From Alphaproteobacteria bacterium (GTDB lineage Bacteria > Pseudomonadota > Alphaproteobacteria > Rhizobiales > CAJQND01), in NCBI GenBank assembly GCA_024227565.1, contig JAAEUE010000303.1:131292-195291 (forward strand): DNA of 64,000 nt, given 5' to 3'. The number at the start of each line of letters is the position of its first letter. Within the stretch, counting starts at the first letter, position 1. A program made the translations under genes and the position numbers. Below the pieces are notes generated by a model. The model was not told where the DNA came from. It made no database searches and saw only the letters and a program-made list of their open reading frames with translations. Of the stretch, positions 8,351-16,107 are shown in pieces.

Positions 8351-8861
8351 CGCAAATTCGCTGAACCACAGCAGAACGCGGATGATGAAGAACGCCGTGT
8401 TCATAAGCCACCACAGTCAATTTGCCGGCAACAACGTCCATCAACTCACCGGGTTCCAGCAGGAAATTGGGGTTGGAGGGTTTGCCAAACTGCTCATTGC
8501 CCGCCGCAAACGTCTCATAGATCAACACCCCGCCGGGCTCCAATGCGGAGATCAGGTGCGGAATCAGCGGGCGATGCAGATAGTTGGCAACTACAATTGC
8601 GCCGAAGCTTCTGTTGGAAAAAGGCCAGTTCGTCTCTCCTTCCAAATCCACTTGATGAACCTCAATATTCTTCCTCTCTGCAAGAACCCCAAGCTGAGAG
8701 ATATCCCGATCAACAGCGGTTACCTTGAAACCCGAGGCAGAAAACAGGGCCGTGTGGCGGCCTGTTCCACACGCAAGATCCAGCACATCGGCCCCGGCTG
8801 GCACCAGGTGCATAAACCGTCCGATCCAGTTTGACGGCCTCTGAGACCTCATTTGCCCCAC
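8310..8861 (-). CDS. Class I SAM-dependent methyltransferase, TehB/UbiE-like
   Basis: A 183-residue Rossmann methyltransferase. Motif I is ADVLDLACGTGRHTALFSASG, cut here to its core DLACGTGRHT near residues 28-37, followed by the acidic ribose-binding loop VTAVDRDI and the post-motif GAIVVANYLHRPL. Substrate unknown; small-molecule or metalloid (TehB-like) methylation are the usual guesses for such short stand-alone enzymes. The start is taken as GTG 8861, which has GAGGTG just upstream; ATG 8852 is a close alternative. Its 3' end overlaps the NlpC/P60 gene by 41 bp on the opposite strand. Confidence 0.85.
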   Translation of the reverse strand: MGQMRSQRPSNWIGRFMHLVPAGADVLDLACGTGRHTALFSASGFKVTAVDRDISQLGVLAERKNIEVHQVDLEGETNWPFSNRSFGAIVVANYLHRPLIPHLISALEPGGVLIYETFAAGNEQFGKPSNPNFLLEPGELMDVVAGKLTVVAYEHGVLHHPRSAVVQRICAMNRSDPVVLQPR

Positions 8862-8959
8862 GCTTCACCTCACGATTTTCCGGCCGCAACCTATACTCCG
8901 ATGTGGAGAAAACGCCGAAGAGCTTCGCTGAAGCCCGATAATCTGTACATAGTGGCGCA

Positions 8960-9550
8960 ATGATAGCATTTGCGGCGGCCCTCTTCTTCCTAATCATCAC
9001 CCCTGGCCCTGGCGTTCTCACCACCGCCGGCGTTGGCTCGGGATTTGGCTATCGGGCCGGGCTGCGGTTCCTAGCAGGGCTGTTCATAAGCACAAACCTT
9101 GTTGCCTTGGCTGTGGTTACCGGCGTCGCGGCAGCCTTGTTTTCGGTTCCATATCTACGCTCGATCCTGCTCTATGCCTCGGCAGCGTATCTGTTCTATC
9201 TCGCTCTCAAAATTGCCTTTTCCGGCAGTAAGATCGCCTTCATCGGATCGGACGTCGCACCAGGCTTTCTCATTGGGCTTGCATTCCAGGCGATTAACCC
9301 GAAAGCTTATGCGGTGAACACCACGCTGTTCTCCGGTTTTCCGTTCTGGCCCGACAGTATTTTGGTCGAAACCGCCTTAAAGTTTCTGATTATGAATGTG
9401 GTTTGGGTTCCAGTGCATCTGGCTTGGCTTTTCGCTGGTGTCTATCTGCACAGACTGGACCTGCCGGACCGCACGCTTTTCATCATCAACTTGCTGATGG
9501 CCACCTCCATGCTCATCGTCGTGGGTTTGGCTGCGTGGAGCCAGTTTTGA
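8960..9550 (+). CDS. LysE/RhtB family amino-acid exporter
   Basis: A 196-residue integral inner-membrane protein with about six hydrophobic segments. The family signature TPGPGVLTTAGVGSGFGYRAG lies in the first 30 residues and is followed by hydrophobic helices LFISTNLVALAVVTGVAAAL and the cytoplasmic loop ALKIAFSGSK. AFQAINPKAY, a well conserved LysE element, is present in the middle. These proteins export amino acids or related small cations and neutral metabolites; the substrate cannot be predicted. The gene is divergent from the methyltransferase and not obviously in an operon with the FecR genes that follow. Confidence 0.88.
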   Translation: MIAFAAALFFLIITPGPGVLTTAGVGSGFGYRAGLRFLAGLFISTNLVALAVVTGVAAALFSVPYLRSILLYASAAYLFYLALKIAFSGSKIAFIGSDVAPGFLIGLAFQAINPKAYAVNTTLFSGFPFWPDSILVETALKFLIMNVVWVPVHLAWLFAGVYLHRLDLPDRTLFIINLLMATSMLIVVGLAAWSQF

Positions 9551-9663
9551 AGCAGCTACAGATAGTGTGAGTTTTGCCTTTGCGGTTACACCTGTCGTTT
9601 GATAATGTGCGCCACACGTGGGAGGGGCCCGCTGCAGTAGAAATAATTGCTTAGGACCACCTC

Positions 9664-10725
9664 ATGATGCGTATTTCCTTTATTCTTGCTCTTGGCCTAG
9701 TTGTCTCGATTCAATTGACAAATACGCCCGATGTCTTGGCAGCCGAAGACATTGGTGGGGCCACCAAGATTATTAGGACGGTTACGGGCCGGATGAGCGG
9801 GGCAGCCACCCGGCTTAATAAAGGTGACCGGGTCTTTCGCAATCAGCGGCTGAAAGCAGGTTCGGCGAGCTTGGGACAGTTCCAGTTTCGCGACGACACA
9901 CGTCTGGCGCTCAACGCTAATTCATCCGTCAAACTCGACAAGTTTGTGTACACTCGCAGTGGCGCCAACACTCAGCTGCTTATTAAGGCGGCCCGCGGCG
10001 CATTCCGTTTTGCAACCGGCAACATGCCCTCCAAGGCCTACAAAGTCATCACGCCGAGTTCGACAATCGGTGTAAGAGGCACTTGGTTTGACGTGTTCGT
10101 TGGACGACGAGGACAAACTATCGTCACGGTGCTCTATGGCGAGGTCGAAGCCTGCAGCAATAGAGGACGATGCCGGACCCTCAGCAACCAATGTGAATCA
10201 GTCAGAATCGAGCCAAATGGCCAGATTGTCGACGCAACACGACCTGACGCTACCATTCTGGCAGACGAAACACCGCAACGGGCAATTCCCTTTTTGATCT
10301 CACAGAGCAAGCTGTTGCGCAGTATGCGCATCCCAAACCGGGCAGCTTCTCGATGTTCAGGACTCTCCGAGCCCGAAACGGAAAACAATATCGATGGAGC
10401 CAGCGGTGATTCTGATGGTGGCGGAGACTCAGATGGTGGTGGCGGAGGCGGTTTCGGCTCCGATATCCGTTTGAAACGTGACGTTCGCATGGTTGGTAAA
10501 ACGCCCGACGGCCTCCCGCTTTATCGCTTCAAGTACACCTGGAGCGACAAGGAGTGGATCGGCGTTATGGCGCAAGACGTATTGAAGGTGATGCCACAAG
10601 CAGTTAACACTGACTCTGAGGGATATTACCGTGTAAATTATCAAATGCTTGGCTTGAAAATGATCCTTTACGATCGGTGGCTCAAGTCATTCAACAAACA
10701 AAAAACAGGAACCAACCTGCATTGA
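9664..10725 (+). CDS. Exported FecR-domain protein with C-terminal peptidase S74 chaperone domain
   Basis: Signal peptide (residues 1-26, VLAAED cleavage region), then a stand-alone FecR domain: a GDRVFRNQRLKAG segment, FQFRDDTRLALNANSSVKLD and AARGAFRFATGN followed by TPSSTIGVRGTWFDVFVG. Two Cys-containing turns (ACSNRGRC, NQC) follow. A Gly/Asp/Ser linker (about residues 245-265) leads to an 88-residue module from residue 266: SDIRLKRDVR, YRFKYTW, WIGVMAQDVLKVMPQAV, YYRVNYQMLG. This matches the S74 intramolecular chaperone found at the ends of phage tail spikes and some bacterial surface proteins, where the Ser and Lys of SDxRLK carry out self-cleavage. Likely periplasmic or surface protein. 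First of three tandem FecR paralogs. No FecI sigma factor is nearby, so classical iron signalling is unlikely. Confidence 0.86.
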   Translation: MMRISFILALGLVVSIQLTNTPDVLAAEDIGGATKIIRTVTGRMSGAATRLNKGDRVFRNQRLKAGSASLGQFQFRDDTRLALNANSSVKLDKFVYTRSGANTQLLIKAARGAFRFATGNMPSKAYKVITPSSTIGVRGTWFDVFVGRRGQTIVTVLYGEVEACSNRGRCRTLSNQCESVRIEPNGQIVDATRPDATILADETPQRAIPFLISQSKLLRSMRIPNRAASRCSGLSEPETENNIDGASGDSDGGGDSDGGGGGGFGSDIRLKRDVRMVGKTPDGLPLYRFKYTWSDKEWIGVMAQDVLKVMPQAVNTDSEGYYRVNYQMLGLKMILYDRWLKSFNKQKTGTNLH

Positions 10726-10819
10726 ACTTGGTTGAATTTAACAAGCACAAAATTGGACATGGATCTTGCATGGTCTGCAGGACAAATTATGAATTCGGGG
10801 GCTAAGATGGATAAAAGAT

Positions 10820-11635
10820 ATGAGAAAAACAGTAACTTCCATTCTAGTGGCGACGGTATTTGTGTTCCACTTTGGAACTACAGTCGGCCACGCGGCACCC
10901 GAAAACATTGGTCGCGCCGATCGTGTCAAGAACAGTGTGACCGGTCAAATTGGAGGGCGGCGCAGCAAGATTTCAGCAGGCGATTCAGTATTTCAGAACC
11001 AACGCATACGCACGCGTTCGAACAGCACTGCTCAATTTCGCTTCAAAGACAATACGCGGCTCGCGGTGGGCGCAAACTCATCAATCGTGCTGGATAAAGC
11101 AGTATTCTCAGGCGGCTCCAGTGAGAAACTGGTTCTTAAAGCAGCGCGCGGCGCCTTCAGATTCGCGTCCGGGAAACTGAGAAAAAAGGCCTACAAAATC
11201 GTAACGCCTTCGTCCACAGTAGGGATCCGGGGCACCTTATTTGATGTTTTTATCGGGCGCTCCGGCGAAACCATCCTAACGTTGCTGCAAGGCTCTTTGA
11301 CAGCCTGCAACAGTTCTGGCGCTTGCCGTACCATCAAAGACCCGTGCGGATGCCTGCGCATTGATCGGAATGGAACCTTTACATCCTCCACAGGCCTCAC
11401 CCAGGCCGTGCTCAAAGGAAACAGCGCTTCGCGCGTTGCGCCGTTCCTGCATTTCCAATCCGGCCTTCTGCGGAGCATCCAGGCGCCTCGTTGGCTGATC
11501 AGAAAATGCACTAGTGGCAGCGCCACCGACGGGCAGGATACCGATGGTTCCGGCGGCGACGGTGCAGGCCCAGGAAATGGCGGCGGCGGCAATGGCGGCG
11601 GCTCGGACACCAACGGGGGCGGCTCCATCGGCTGA
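10820..11635 (+). CDS. Exported FecR-domain protein with Gly-rich tail
   Basis: Second of three tandem FecR paralogs, 271 residues. Signal peptide (residues 1-25, ending near GHAAPE), then the same FecR core as its left neighbour: GDSVFQNQRIRTRS, FRFKDNTRLAVGANSSIVLDK, AARGAFRFASGKLRKKAYK and TPSSTVGIRGTLFDVFIG, plus Cys-rich turns ACNSSGACRT and DPCGCLRI. The last 35 residues are a Gly/Asp/Ser/Asn tail, corresponding to the linker that in the first paralog leads into the S74 domain; here the protein stops after the linker. No S74 remnant is visible downstream in any frame. Start ATG 10820 follows a GATGGATAAAAG region. Probable periplasmic/cell-surface scaffold; function unknown. Confidence 0.85.
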   Translation: MRKTVTSILVATVFVFHFGTTVGHAAPENIGRADRVKNSVTGQIGGRRSKISAGDSVFQNQRIRTRSNSTAQFRFKDNTRLAVGANSSIVLDKAVFSGGSSEKLVLKAARGAFRFASGKLRKKAYKIVTPSSTVGIRGTLFDVFIGRSGETILTLLQGSLTACNSSGACRTIKDPCGCLRIDRNGTFTSSTGLTQAVLKGNSASRVAPFLHFQSGLLRSIQAPRWLIRKCTSGSATDGQDTDGSGGDGAGPGNGGGGNGGGSDTNGGGSIG

Positions 11636-11790
11636 ACAGGGCACAATTGCGGTGTCCTTCCATTCTCAAACGTCAGAGTGAGGAGCCTTACTTGTGCCCA
11701 ATCTGTGAGTGATGAATGGAGAGGACGACGGATCTGCTACCGAGCAACCGTCTGAATAGCCGAGAGGGTGGCCTTGTTCGAGGAGCGGGA

Positions 11791-12696
11791 ATGCGTAAAT
11801 TCATTGTGCGCCCGGCCACCACTCTGTTGGCCGGCTTATTGGTGGTGTTTGCACCACACGGACTCTGGGCTCAGCAAAACGGCGACCTGAGTGTTGTGCC
11901 CGCGGCTCTGCCGAATGGATCCACAGCAAAAGTTGGCAATGCTTCCGAAATCACCAACGTGGTGACCGGCACAGTTGCTTCGCTTCAGCGTGTGCTGGCG
12001 CCTGGAGACAATGTTCATTCAAACGAAGTGATCGCAACAGCCGAAAATTCAGACGGCAAGTTTCAGTTGCTCGATGACACCACAATCGCAATCGGCCCCA
12101 ACGCAACAGTGACGCTCGACAGGTTCGTCTTCAATTCCGGCAAAAACAGCGCTGATGTAGCGATTACAGCCCTAAAGGGCAGTTTCCGTTTTCTCAGCGG
12201 CACCACACCGGACACGGGCTACCGCATTACCACGCCAACCTCCACGGTTGGCATCCGGGGAACCGAGTTTGAGGTGTTTGTTGACGATAACAGAGAAACA
12301 GCCATCGCGCTAATATCCGGCGAAGTGGAGATGTGCTCTCGGCAACGCAACTGCGAGCGGCTTGCTCAGCCAGGACACTACCTGCGCATTTTGCGAAGCG
12401 GGCGGTTTGTCAGAGCCCGCGCTGCAGCACGGTCAATTCTGGGGGCCCGCGCCAACGCGGCCCGTGCCTTTCCGTTTCTGCATGGTAATCGGCAATTGGG
12501 GCGATTGTTTCAGCAACGCCGTCAGCGCATTCGCCAGAACCGGGCTGGACAGCGGCAAAACAGGCTGCAGCGTTCAAGAAACTTGCACCAGAGAAGAGCA
12601 CAACGCCGGCAGGGTGTTCGGTCGCGAACCCAGTTCAGCCGGCAAAGGTTACGAAATCAACGCCGATTTCAGCGCGCCCGCAACCGCCGAAACTGA
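11791..12696 (+). CDS. Exported FecR-domain protein with Arg/Gln-rich basic tail
   Basis: Third FecR paralog, 301 residues from ATG 11791, which has GGAG eight bases upstream; the frame is open from 11716 but the extra 25 codons precede the signal peptide MRKFIVRPATTLLAGLLVVF and are rejected. The FecR core repeats GDNVHSNEVIATA, FQLLDDTTIAIGPNATVTLDR, LKGSFRFLSG and TPTSTVGIRGTEFEVFVD. The last 68 residues contain 26 Arg, many Gln, no Lys and no acidic residue, an extreme composition that suggests binding to a polyanion (LPS, DNA, teichuronic-type polymer) or a low-complexity tail. It converges on the small membrane-protein gene with a 19-bp gap. Confidence 0.84.
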   Translation: MRKFIVRPATTLLAGLLVVFAPHGLWAQQNGDLSVVPAALPNGSTAKVGNASEITNVVTGTVASLQRVLAPGDNVHSNEVIATAENSDGKFQLLDDTTIAIGPNATVTLDRFVFNSGKNSADVAITALKGSFRFLSGTTPDTGYRITTPTSTVGIRGTEFEVFVDDNRETAIALISGEVEMCSRQRNCERLAQPGHYLRILRSGRFVRARAAARSILGARANAARAFPFLHGNRQLGRLFQQRRQRIRQNRAGQRQNRLQRSRNLHQRRAQRRQGVRSRTQFSRQRLRNQRRFQRARNRRN

Positions 12697-12715
12697 CAGC
12701 TGAAAGCTAGGCAGC

Positions 12716-13003
12716 TTAGCGTTTGCGCGGTGCTTGGCTATCGACAAGGTGGTACCAGAACAGTCCCACCAAGCCGGCGGTGACAAAAAACAAGACCACG
12801 AGCAAAACCAATGCGATCACATGGCTGGGGCCCACGGCCGCGGCACTGCTGACGGCGGGCACGCCCACCGCATCTGCATTGTTCATCCCGAAAAGACCCG
12901 AAACCATGATCGCGCTGACGAGCGCAAAGATGGCTGAAATCTTGCGCCAGAATTTCGCTTTGACAGGTTCCCGGTCAGCCCTGTGTGTACGGCGATTGTC
13001 CAT
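12716..13003 (-). CDS. Small two-helix membrane protein, unknown
   Basis: Predicted 95-residue protein with a basic N-terminus (MDNRRTHRADREPVKAKFWRK), a first hydrophobic helix (about residues 22-44) and a second, strongly hydrophobic helix VIALVLLVVLFFVTAGLVGL (about 62-81), ending in a basic tail. The start ATG 13003 has AGAGG upstream at suitable spacing, which supports translation. No family recognised. Topology is probably N-in/C-in with an Ala/Val/Ser-rich loop between helices. It converges with the third FecR gene; any functional link is speculative. Confidence 0.55.
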   Translation of the reverse strand: MDNRRTHRADREPVKAKFWRKISAIFALVSAIMVSGLFGMNNADAVGVPAVSSAAAVGPSHVIALVLLVVLFFVTAGLVGLFWYHLVDSQAPRKR

Positions 13004-13192
13004 GCCGATTTGCCTCTATTTGGTTGCCTAATGACACTCCTTAAACCACTGAAAAGCGACGTGAATTTTACCGAATTGAGAATTTTTAGTGACGCCCATC
13101 ACCTCGCCGTGAAGCGTCTGTTTTCTTGCGCGTGGGCAAAGAAAATGACAGCATGGTTAACCAATTGGAAACGGCGAAAGGATTAAGGCCCG

Positions 13193-14242
13193 ATGATGGA
13201 AATCTGCCGCGAGCATGTCGATCACCCAAGTGCCTGGAAGGCAAGTGATTCTACCTCACCGGACGACTATGCATTTGATATTGGGCCCAAACATTATGCT
13301 GCCTTCGATGCGGCACTTGAGACCATTCGCCGCCAGGAACTGTCGCTGGACGATATCGAGAAAGAGCATTTCGCCGTTCCTCAAATCGCGGACGATCTCG
13401 CTCAACTTTTTGATGAAATCCAAAATGGCCGTGGTTTTGTGCTTATTAGAGGTTTCCCCCTGGACCGCTACAGTGAGGAAGATCTCGGCCTCATCTACTG
13501 GGGCATCGGCACCCACATGGGCATCGGTGTTTCTCAGTCTGTCATGGGGGACCGCCTGGGTCATGTTATGGATCACTCTCATAATGACCCCAACGCCCGA
13601 GCCTATCGCAACAAGCAGGATCTGAGTTTGCACACGGATCTGTCTGAAATCGTCTCACTGTTCAGTTTGGCAACGGCCAAGAGCGGAGGCTTAAGCCAGT
13701 TTTCCTCTGTTGTTTCGATCCACAATGAAATCCTGAAGAACCACCCTGAATACCTGGAGCCGCTCTATACCGGGTTCCGTTACTACAGGGCGGGAGAAGA
13801 AGAGCCCGGCGAAAATCCGGTAACCCCGTGGAACGTCCCGGTTCTGGCCTATCAGGAGGGCTTGATAAGCGCGCGCTATGTGCGCAGCTACCTGGAAAAC
13901 GGCGCCGAAGTCTTGGGTCAAAGCCTGAGTGAGCTGGAGCGCAGAGCCCTTGATTACTTCGATGAGGTCGCTAAACGCGAGGACATCGTGTTGGAGTTCC
14001 TCATTGAACCTGGCCAGGTCGTTTTTCAGAACAATTATGTGGTCCTCCACGCCAGAAGCGCGTTTGAGGATGATGTCGAGGCCGGTTATCGTCGGCACTT
14101 GCTGCGCCTGTGGCTTGATGTGCCAAATGGCAGGCCGGCGCCCAAAGAGATGCACCTGCACGCCGGACCTGGAATTATGCGCCAAGCCGACAAGCGCCCC
14201 TCCGGCGAAGGCACAGCATATAAGGCGCATCTTGAATCGTAG
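13193..14242 (+). CDS. TauD/TfdA-family Fe(II)/2-oxoglutarate dioxygenase
   Basis: A 349-residue dioxygenase of the TauD fold. The HxD iron ligands are in DLSLHTDLSEIVSLF, the distal His in YRRHLLRLWLD, and the region RGFPLDRYSEEDLGLIYWGIG is typical of the subgroup. Such enzymes hydroxylate small acids, for example sulfonates, betaines or aryloxyalkanoates; substrate unknown. Start ATG 13193 follows AAAGGATTAAGG. The convergent neighbour (30 bp away) is a COG4091 oxidoreductase, so the pair could work on the same small-molecule pathway, but nothing in the sequence proves it. A second, only distantly similar TauD protein is encoded at 35.2 kb. Confidence 0.88.
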   Translation: MMEICREHVDHPSAWKASDSTSPDDYAFDIGPKHYAAFDAALETIRRQELSLDDIEKEHFAVPQIADDLAQLFDEIQNGRGFVLIRGFPLDRYSEEDLGLIYWGIGTHMGIGVSQSVMGDRLGHVMDHSHNDPNARAYRNKQDLSLHTDLSEIVSLFSLATAKSGGLSQFSSVVSIHNEILKNHPEYLEPLYTGFRYYRAGEEEPGENPVTPWNVPVLAYQEGLISARYVRSYLENGAEVLGQSLSELERRALDYFDEVAKREDIVLEFLIEPGQVVFQNNYVVLHARSAFEDDVEAGYRRHLLRLWLDVPNGRPAPKEMHLHAGPGIMRQADKRPSGEGTAYKAHLES

Positions 14243-14272
14243 CGGCCGAGGCAGTTGAACCGAAAGCGCGCT

Positions 14273-15625
14273 CTACAGGCGCTCTGAGCCGCCGAACGCC
14301 GCTTCCATTTCACGGCGGACTTGTACTGCTTGATCGGCTTCGTCAATCTCCACATCAGACCATGTTAGCCGTGCGCCCTCGGTGATATCACGCGTCACCT
14401 TAACGCCCTGCGCCAACCCCAGCGGCAAGCCCCCTAATTGGAGAGAGGTGGCCGCCGGCAATTGTTTTCCCCAAACCATATAACCGCCCTCGCCGTCCAG
14501 CATTTCACCCGCCTTCAATGGGCGCTTGGCTGTGGCAACCACGTCTGAGTTAAAGCAGATTGGCGATCCCGTCGGCTCACCGCGCAGGGCTGCGGAGGCA
14601 ACAGAGATCCCAAGCTCCAGGCCGATCATGTGCGTGGGACGGTAGAGGGAAGCAAACTGGCCGCTTTTGTCCTGCAGCATGTGGTATTGCCGGAAACACT
14701 CCTGGGCATAGTCCGTTTCCCCTTCAATGACCACAAATGTGCCCATCACCAGATTGTGGGGAACGTCGCTGCCATCGCGATACATTGAAGAGACGCATTC
14801 CGTCGTGCCGTCAGCACTCAGTTTACCTCCTGATGCCTCTGGCTTGCAGATATCGGCCAGTTCAAACCGGCTCGCCGGCGGAAACATCAAGCCGGCGGCC
14901 TGGGGCTTGAGCCCGGTAGCATTGCACACAGCCGACATCTCAATGCCCGACTTGGTGCCATCGAGAAACGAGTTGAACATTTTCGGATTGATATCGCTAT
15001 TCTCGTCAACCTGCAGATATTGCTTGAGAATACCCCAGACCGTCTCTGGCGTCAGGCCATGATAGTGGGGCAGGTACCGCGTGCCTTTGCCTGCGCAAAC
15101 AACCTTGAAGCCGCAAGACCGCGCCCAGTCCACATGTTCGCTGATCAGCGCCGGCTGGTCGCCCCAGGCCAGCGAATAAACCACTCCGGCCGCTTCTGCT
15201 TTCCGGGCCAGCAGAGGGCCAGCCACCACATCCGCCTCAACGTTGACCATCACAACGTGCTTGCCTTGGTCGATCGCTTTCAGACAGTGGGTAATCCCTG
15301 CAGACGGATGGCCGGTGGCATCAATAATCACTTCCACCGCTGGATTGGCAATGAGCGCGCCTGCATCATCTCCGATGACAGTTGGCCCGCGATTATCAGC
15401 ACTGCCAACATCGCCAAGTGTGAACTGATCTTCCGGCCAGCCAGCCAGGGCGCAAGAAGCCTGCGCCCGGTCAACATCAAGATCTGCAATGCCCGTGATG
15501 TGCAAGCCTGTGGTCAGCCGCGCTTGGGTCAAAAACATGGTGCCGAACTTGCCGGCACCAATCAGGCCAACGCCAACAGGGTTGCCCTCTTCGGCCCTTC
15601 GGCCAAGCTTGCGATGAAGATTCAA
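14273..15625 (-). CDS. COG4091-type NAD(P)-dependent oxidoreductase with C-terminal SAF domain
   Basis: 450 residues. An N-terminal Rossmann fold (VGVGLIGAGKFGTMFLTQAR, about residues 17-36) resembles homoserine dehydrogenase, followed by EVIIDATGHPSAGITHCLKA and a catalytic-type region AGKGTRYLPHYHGLTPETVW. The C-terminal 70 residues are a SAF-like domain (TAKRPLKAGEMLDGEGGYMV). These COG4091 proteins are often annotated as predicted homoserine dehydrogenases or flagellar FlgA-like because of SAF, but lack a standard aspartokinase-pathway context. A paralog lies at 56.9 kb. Start ATG 15625 fits the family N-terminus. Substrate unknown; a small hydroxy or aldehyde acid is plausible. Confidence 0.83.
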   Translation of the reverse strand: MNLHRKLGRRAEEGNPVGVGLIGAGKFGTMFLTQARLTTGLHITGIADLDVDRAQASCALAGWPEDQFTLGDVGSADNRGPTVIGDDAGALIANPAVEVIIDATGHPSAGITHCLKAIDQGKHVVMVNVEADVVAGPLLARKAEAAGVVYSLAWGDQPALISEHVDWARSCGFKVVCAGKGTRYLPHYHGLTPETVWGILKQYLQVDENSDINPKMFNSFLDGTKSGIEMSAVCNATGLKPQAAGLMFPPASRFELADICKPEASGGKLSADGTTECVSSMYRDGSDVPHNLVMGTFVVIEGETDYAQECFRQYHMLQDKSGQFASLYRPTHMIGLELGISVASAALRGEPTGSPICFNSDVVATAKRPLKAGEMLDGEGGYMVWGKQLPAATSLQLGGLPLGLAQGVKVTRDITEGARLTWSDVEIDEADQAVQVRREMEAAFGGSERL

Positions 15626-15673
15626 GACTGCCTCCCTTTTTGGTTTTGAGGCAGACTATACGTCAGGAAATTT

Positions 15674-16102
15674 TCAAGTGGGCCGAAAAGACCGTGCCCC
15701 GAAGGCATAAAAACGTGCGCCTAGAAAATTGACCACCAGCGCACAGATCGACGAGATCACCAAGGCGAAAAACGGGCTCCTACCGTCTTGGCTTGCCAGG
15801 AGAATGCTGTAGATCCCGAAGTTAGTCGCCGCCCCGAACGCGCTGGTCAGTTGGTACCGCATCCATTCCGGGAACCGCTTGTTGCCGACAGTCCTAAACG
15901 TCCACAAACGATGTGCCGCCCAGGTTACCGAGACCGCAAAAGCAATTGAAAGACCCCGCGCCGCATAGGCGTTCAGATCAAAATACTCAATGAGAGCCAA
16001 AAGCGCGCCGGCATCCACGATGAGCCCGAACAGGCCAACCAGGCAAAACACCAGGAAGCCCGATCCTTCGCGAACAAGCCGGTTTTTGCCGTCGCTCATC
16101 AA
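15674..16102 (-). CDS. GtrA-family membrane protein
   Basis: A 142-residue protein with four predicted membrane helices (for example FLVFCLVGLFGLIVDAGALL and FFALVISSICALVVNFLGAR) and the GtrA features FxxVGxxxxxxD and HRLWTFRT between helices two and three. GtrA-type proteins act with polyprenyl-phosphate glycosyltransferases in moving lipid-linked sugars across the inner membrane for surface polysaccharide modification or synthesis. Its start lies 5 bp after the stop of the GT2 gene, so the two are certainly co-transcribed and probably translationally coupled. Confidence 0.9.
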   Translation of the reverse strand: MMSDGKNRLVREGSGFLVFCLVGLFGLIVDAGALLALIEYFDLNAYAARGLSIAFAVSVTWAAHRLWTFRTVGNKRFPEWMRYQLTSAFGAATNFGIYSILLASQDGRSPFFALVISSICALVVNFLGARFYAFGARSFRPT

Positions 16103-16107
16103 GCCAC

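Noticed and set aside
11638..11699. Inverted repeat GGGCACAA ... TTGTGCCC between the second and third FecR genes
   Set aside because: 8-bp arms are separated by about 46 bases and have no T-run; too weak for a terminator or operator call.
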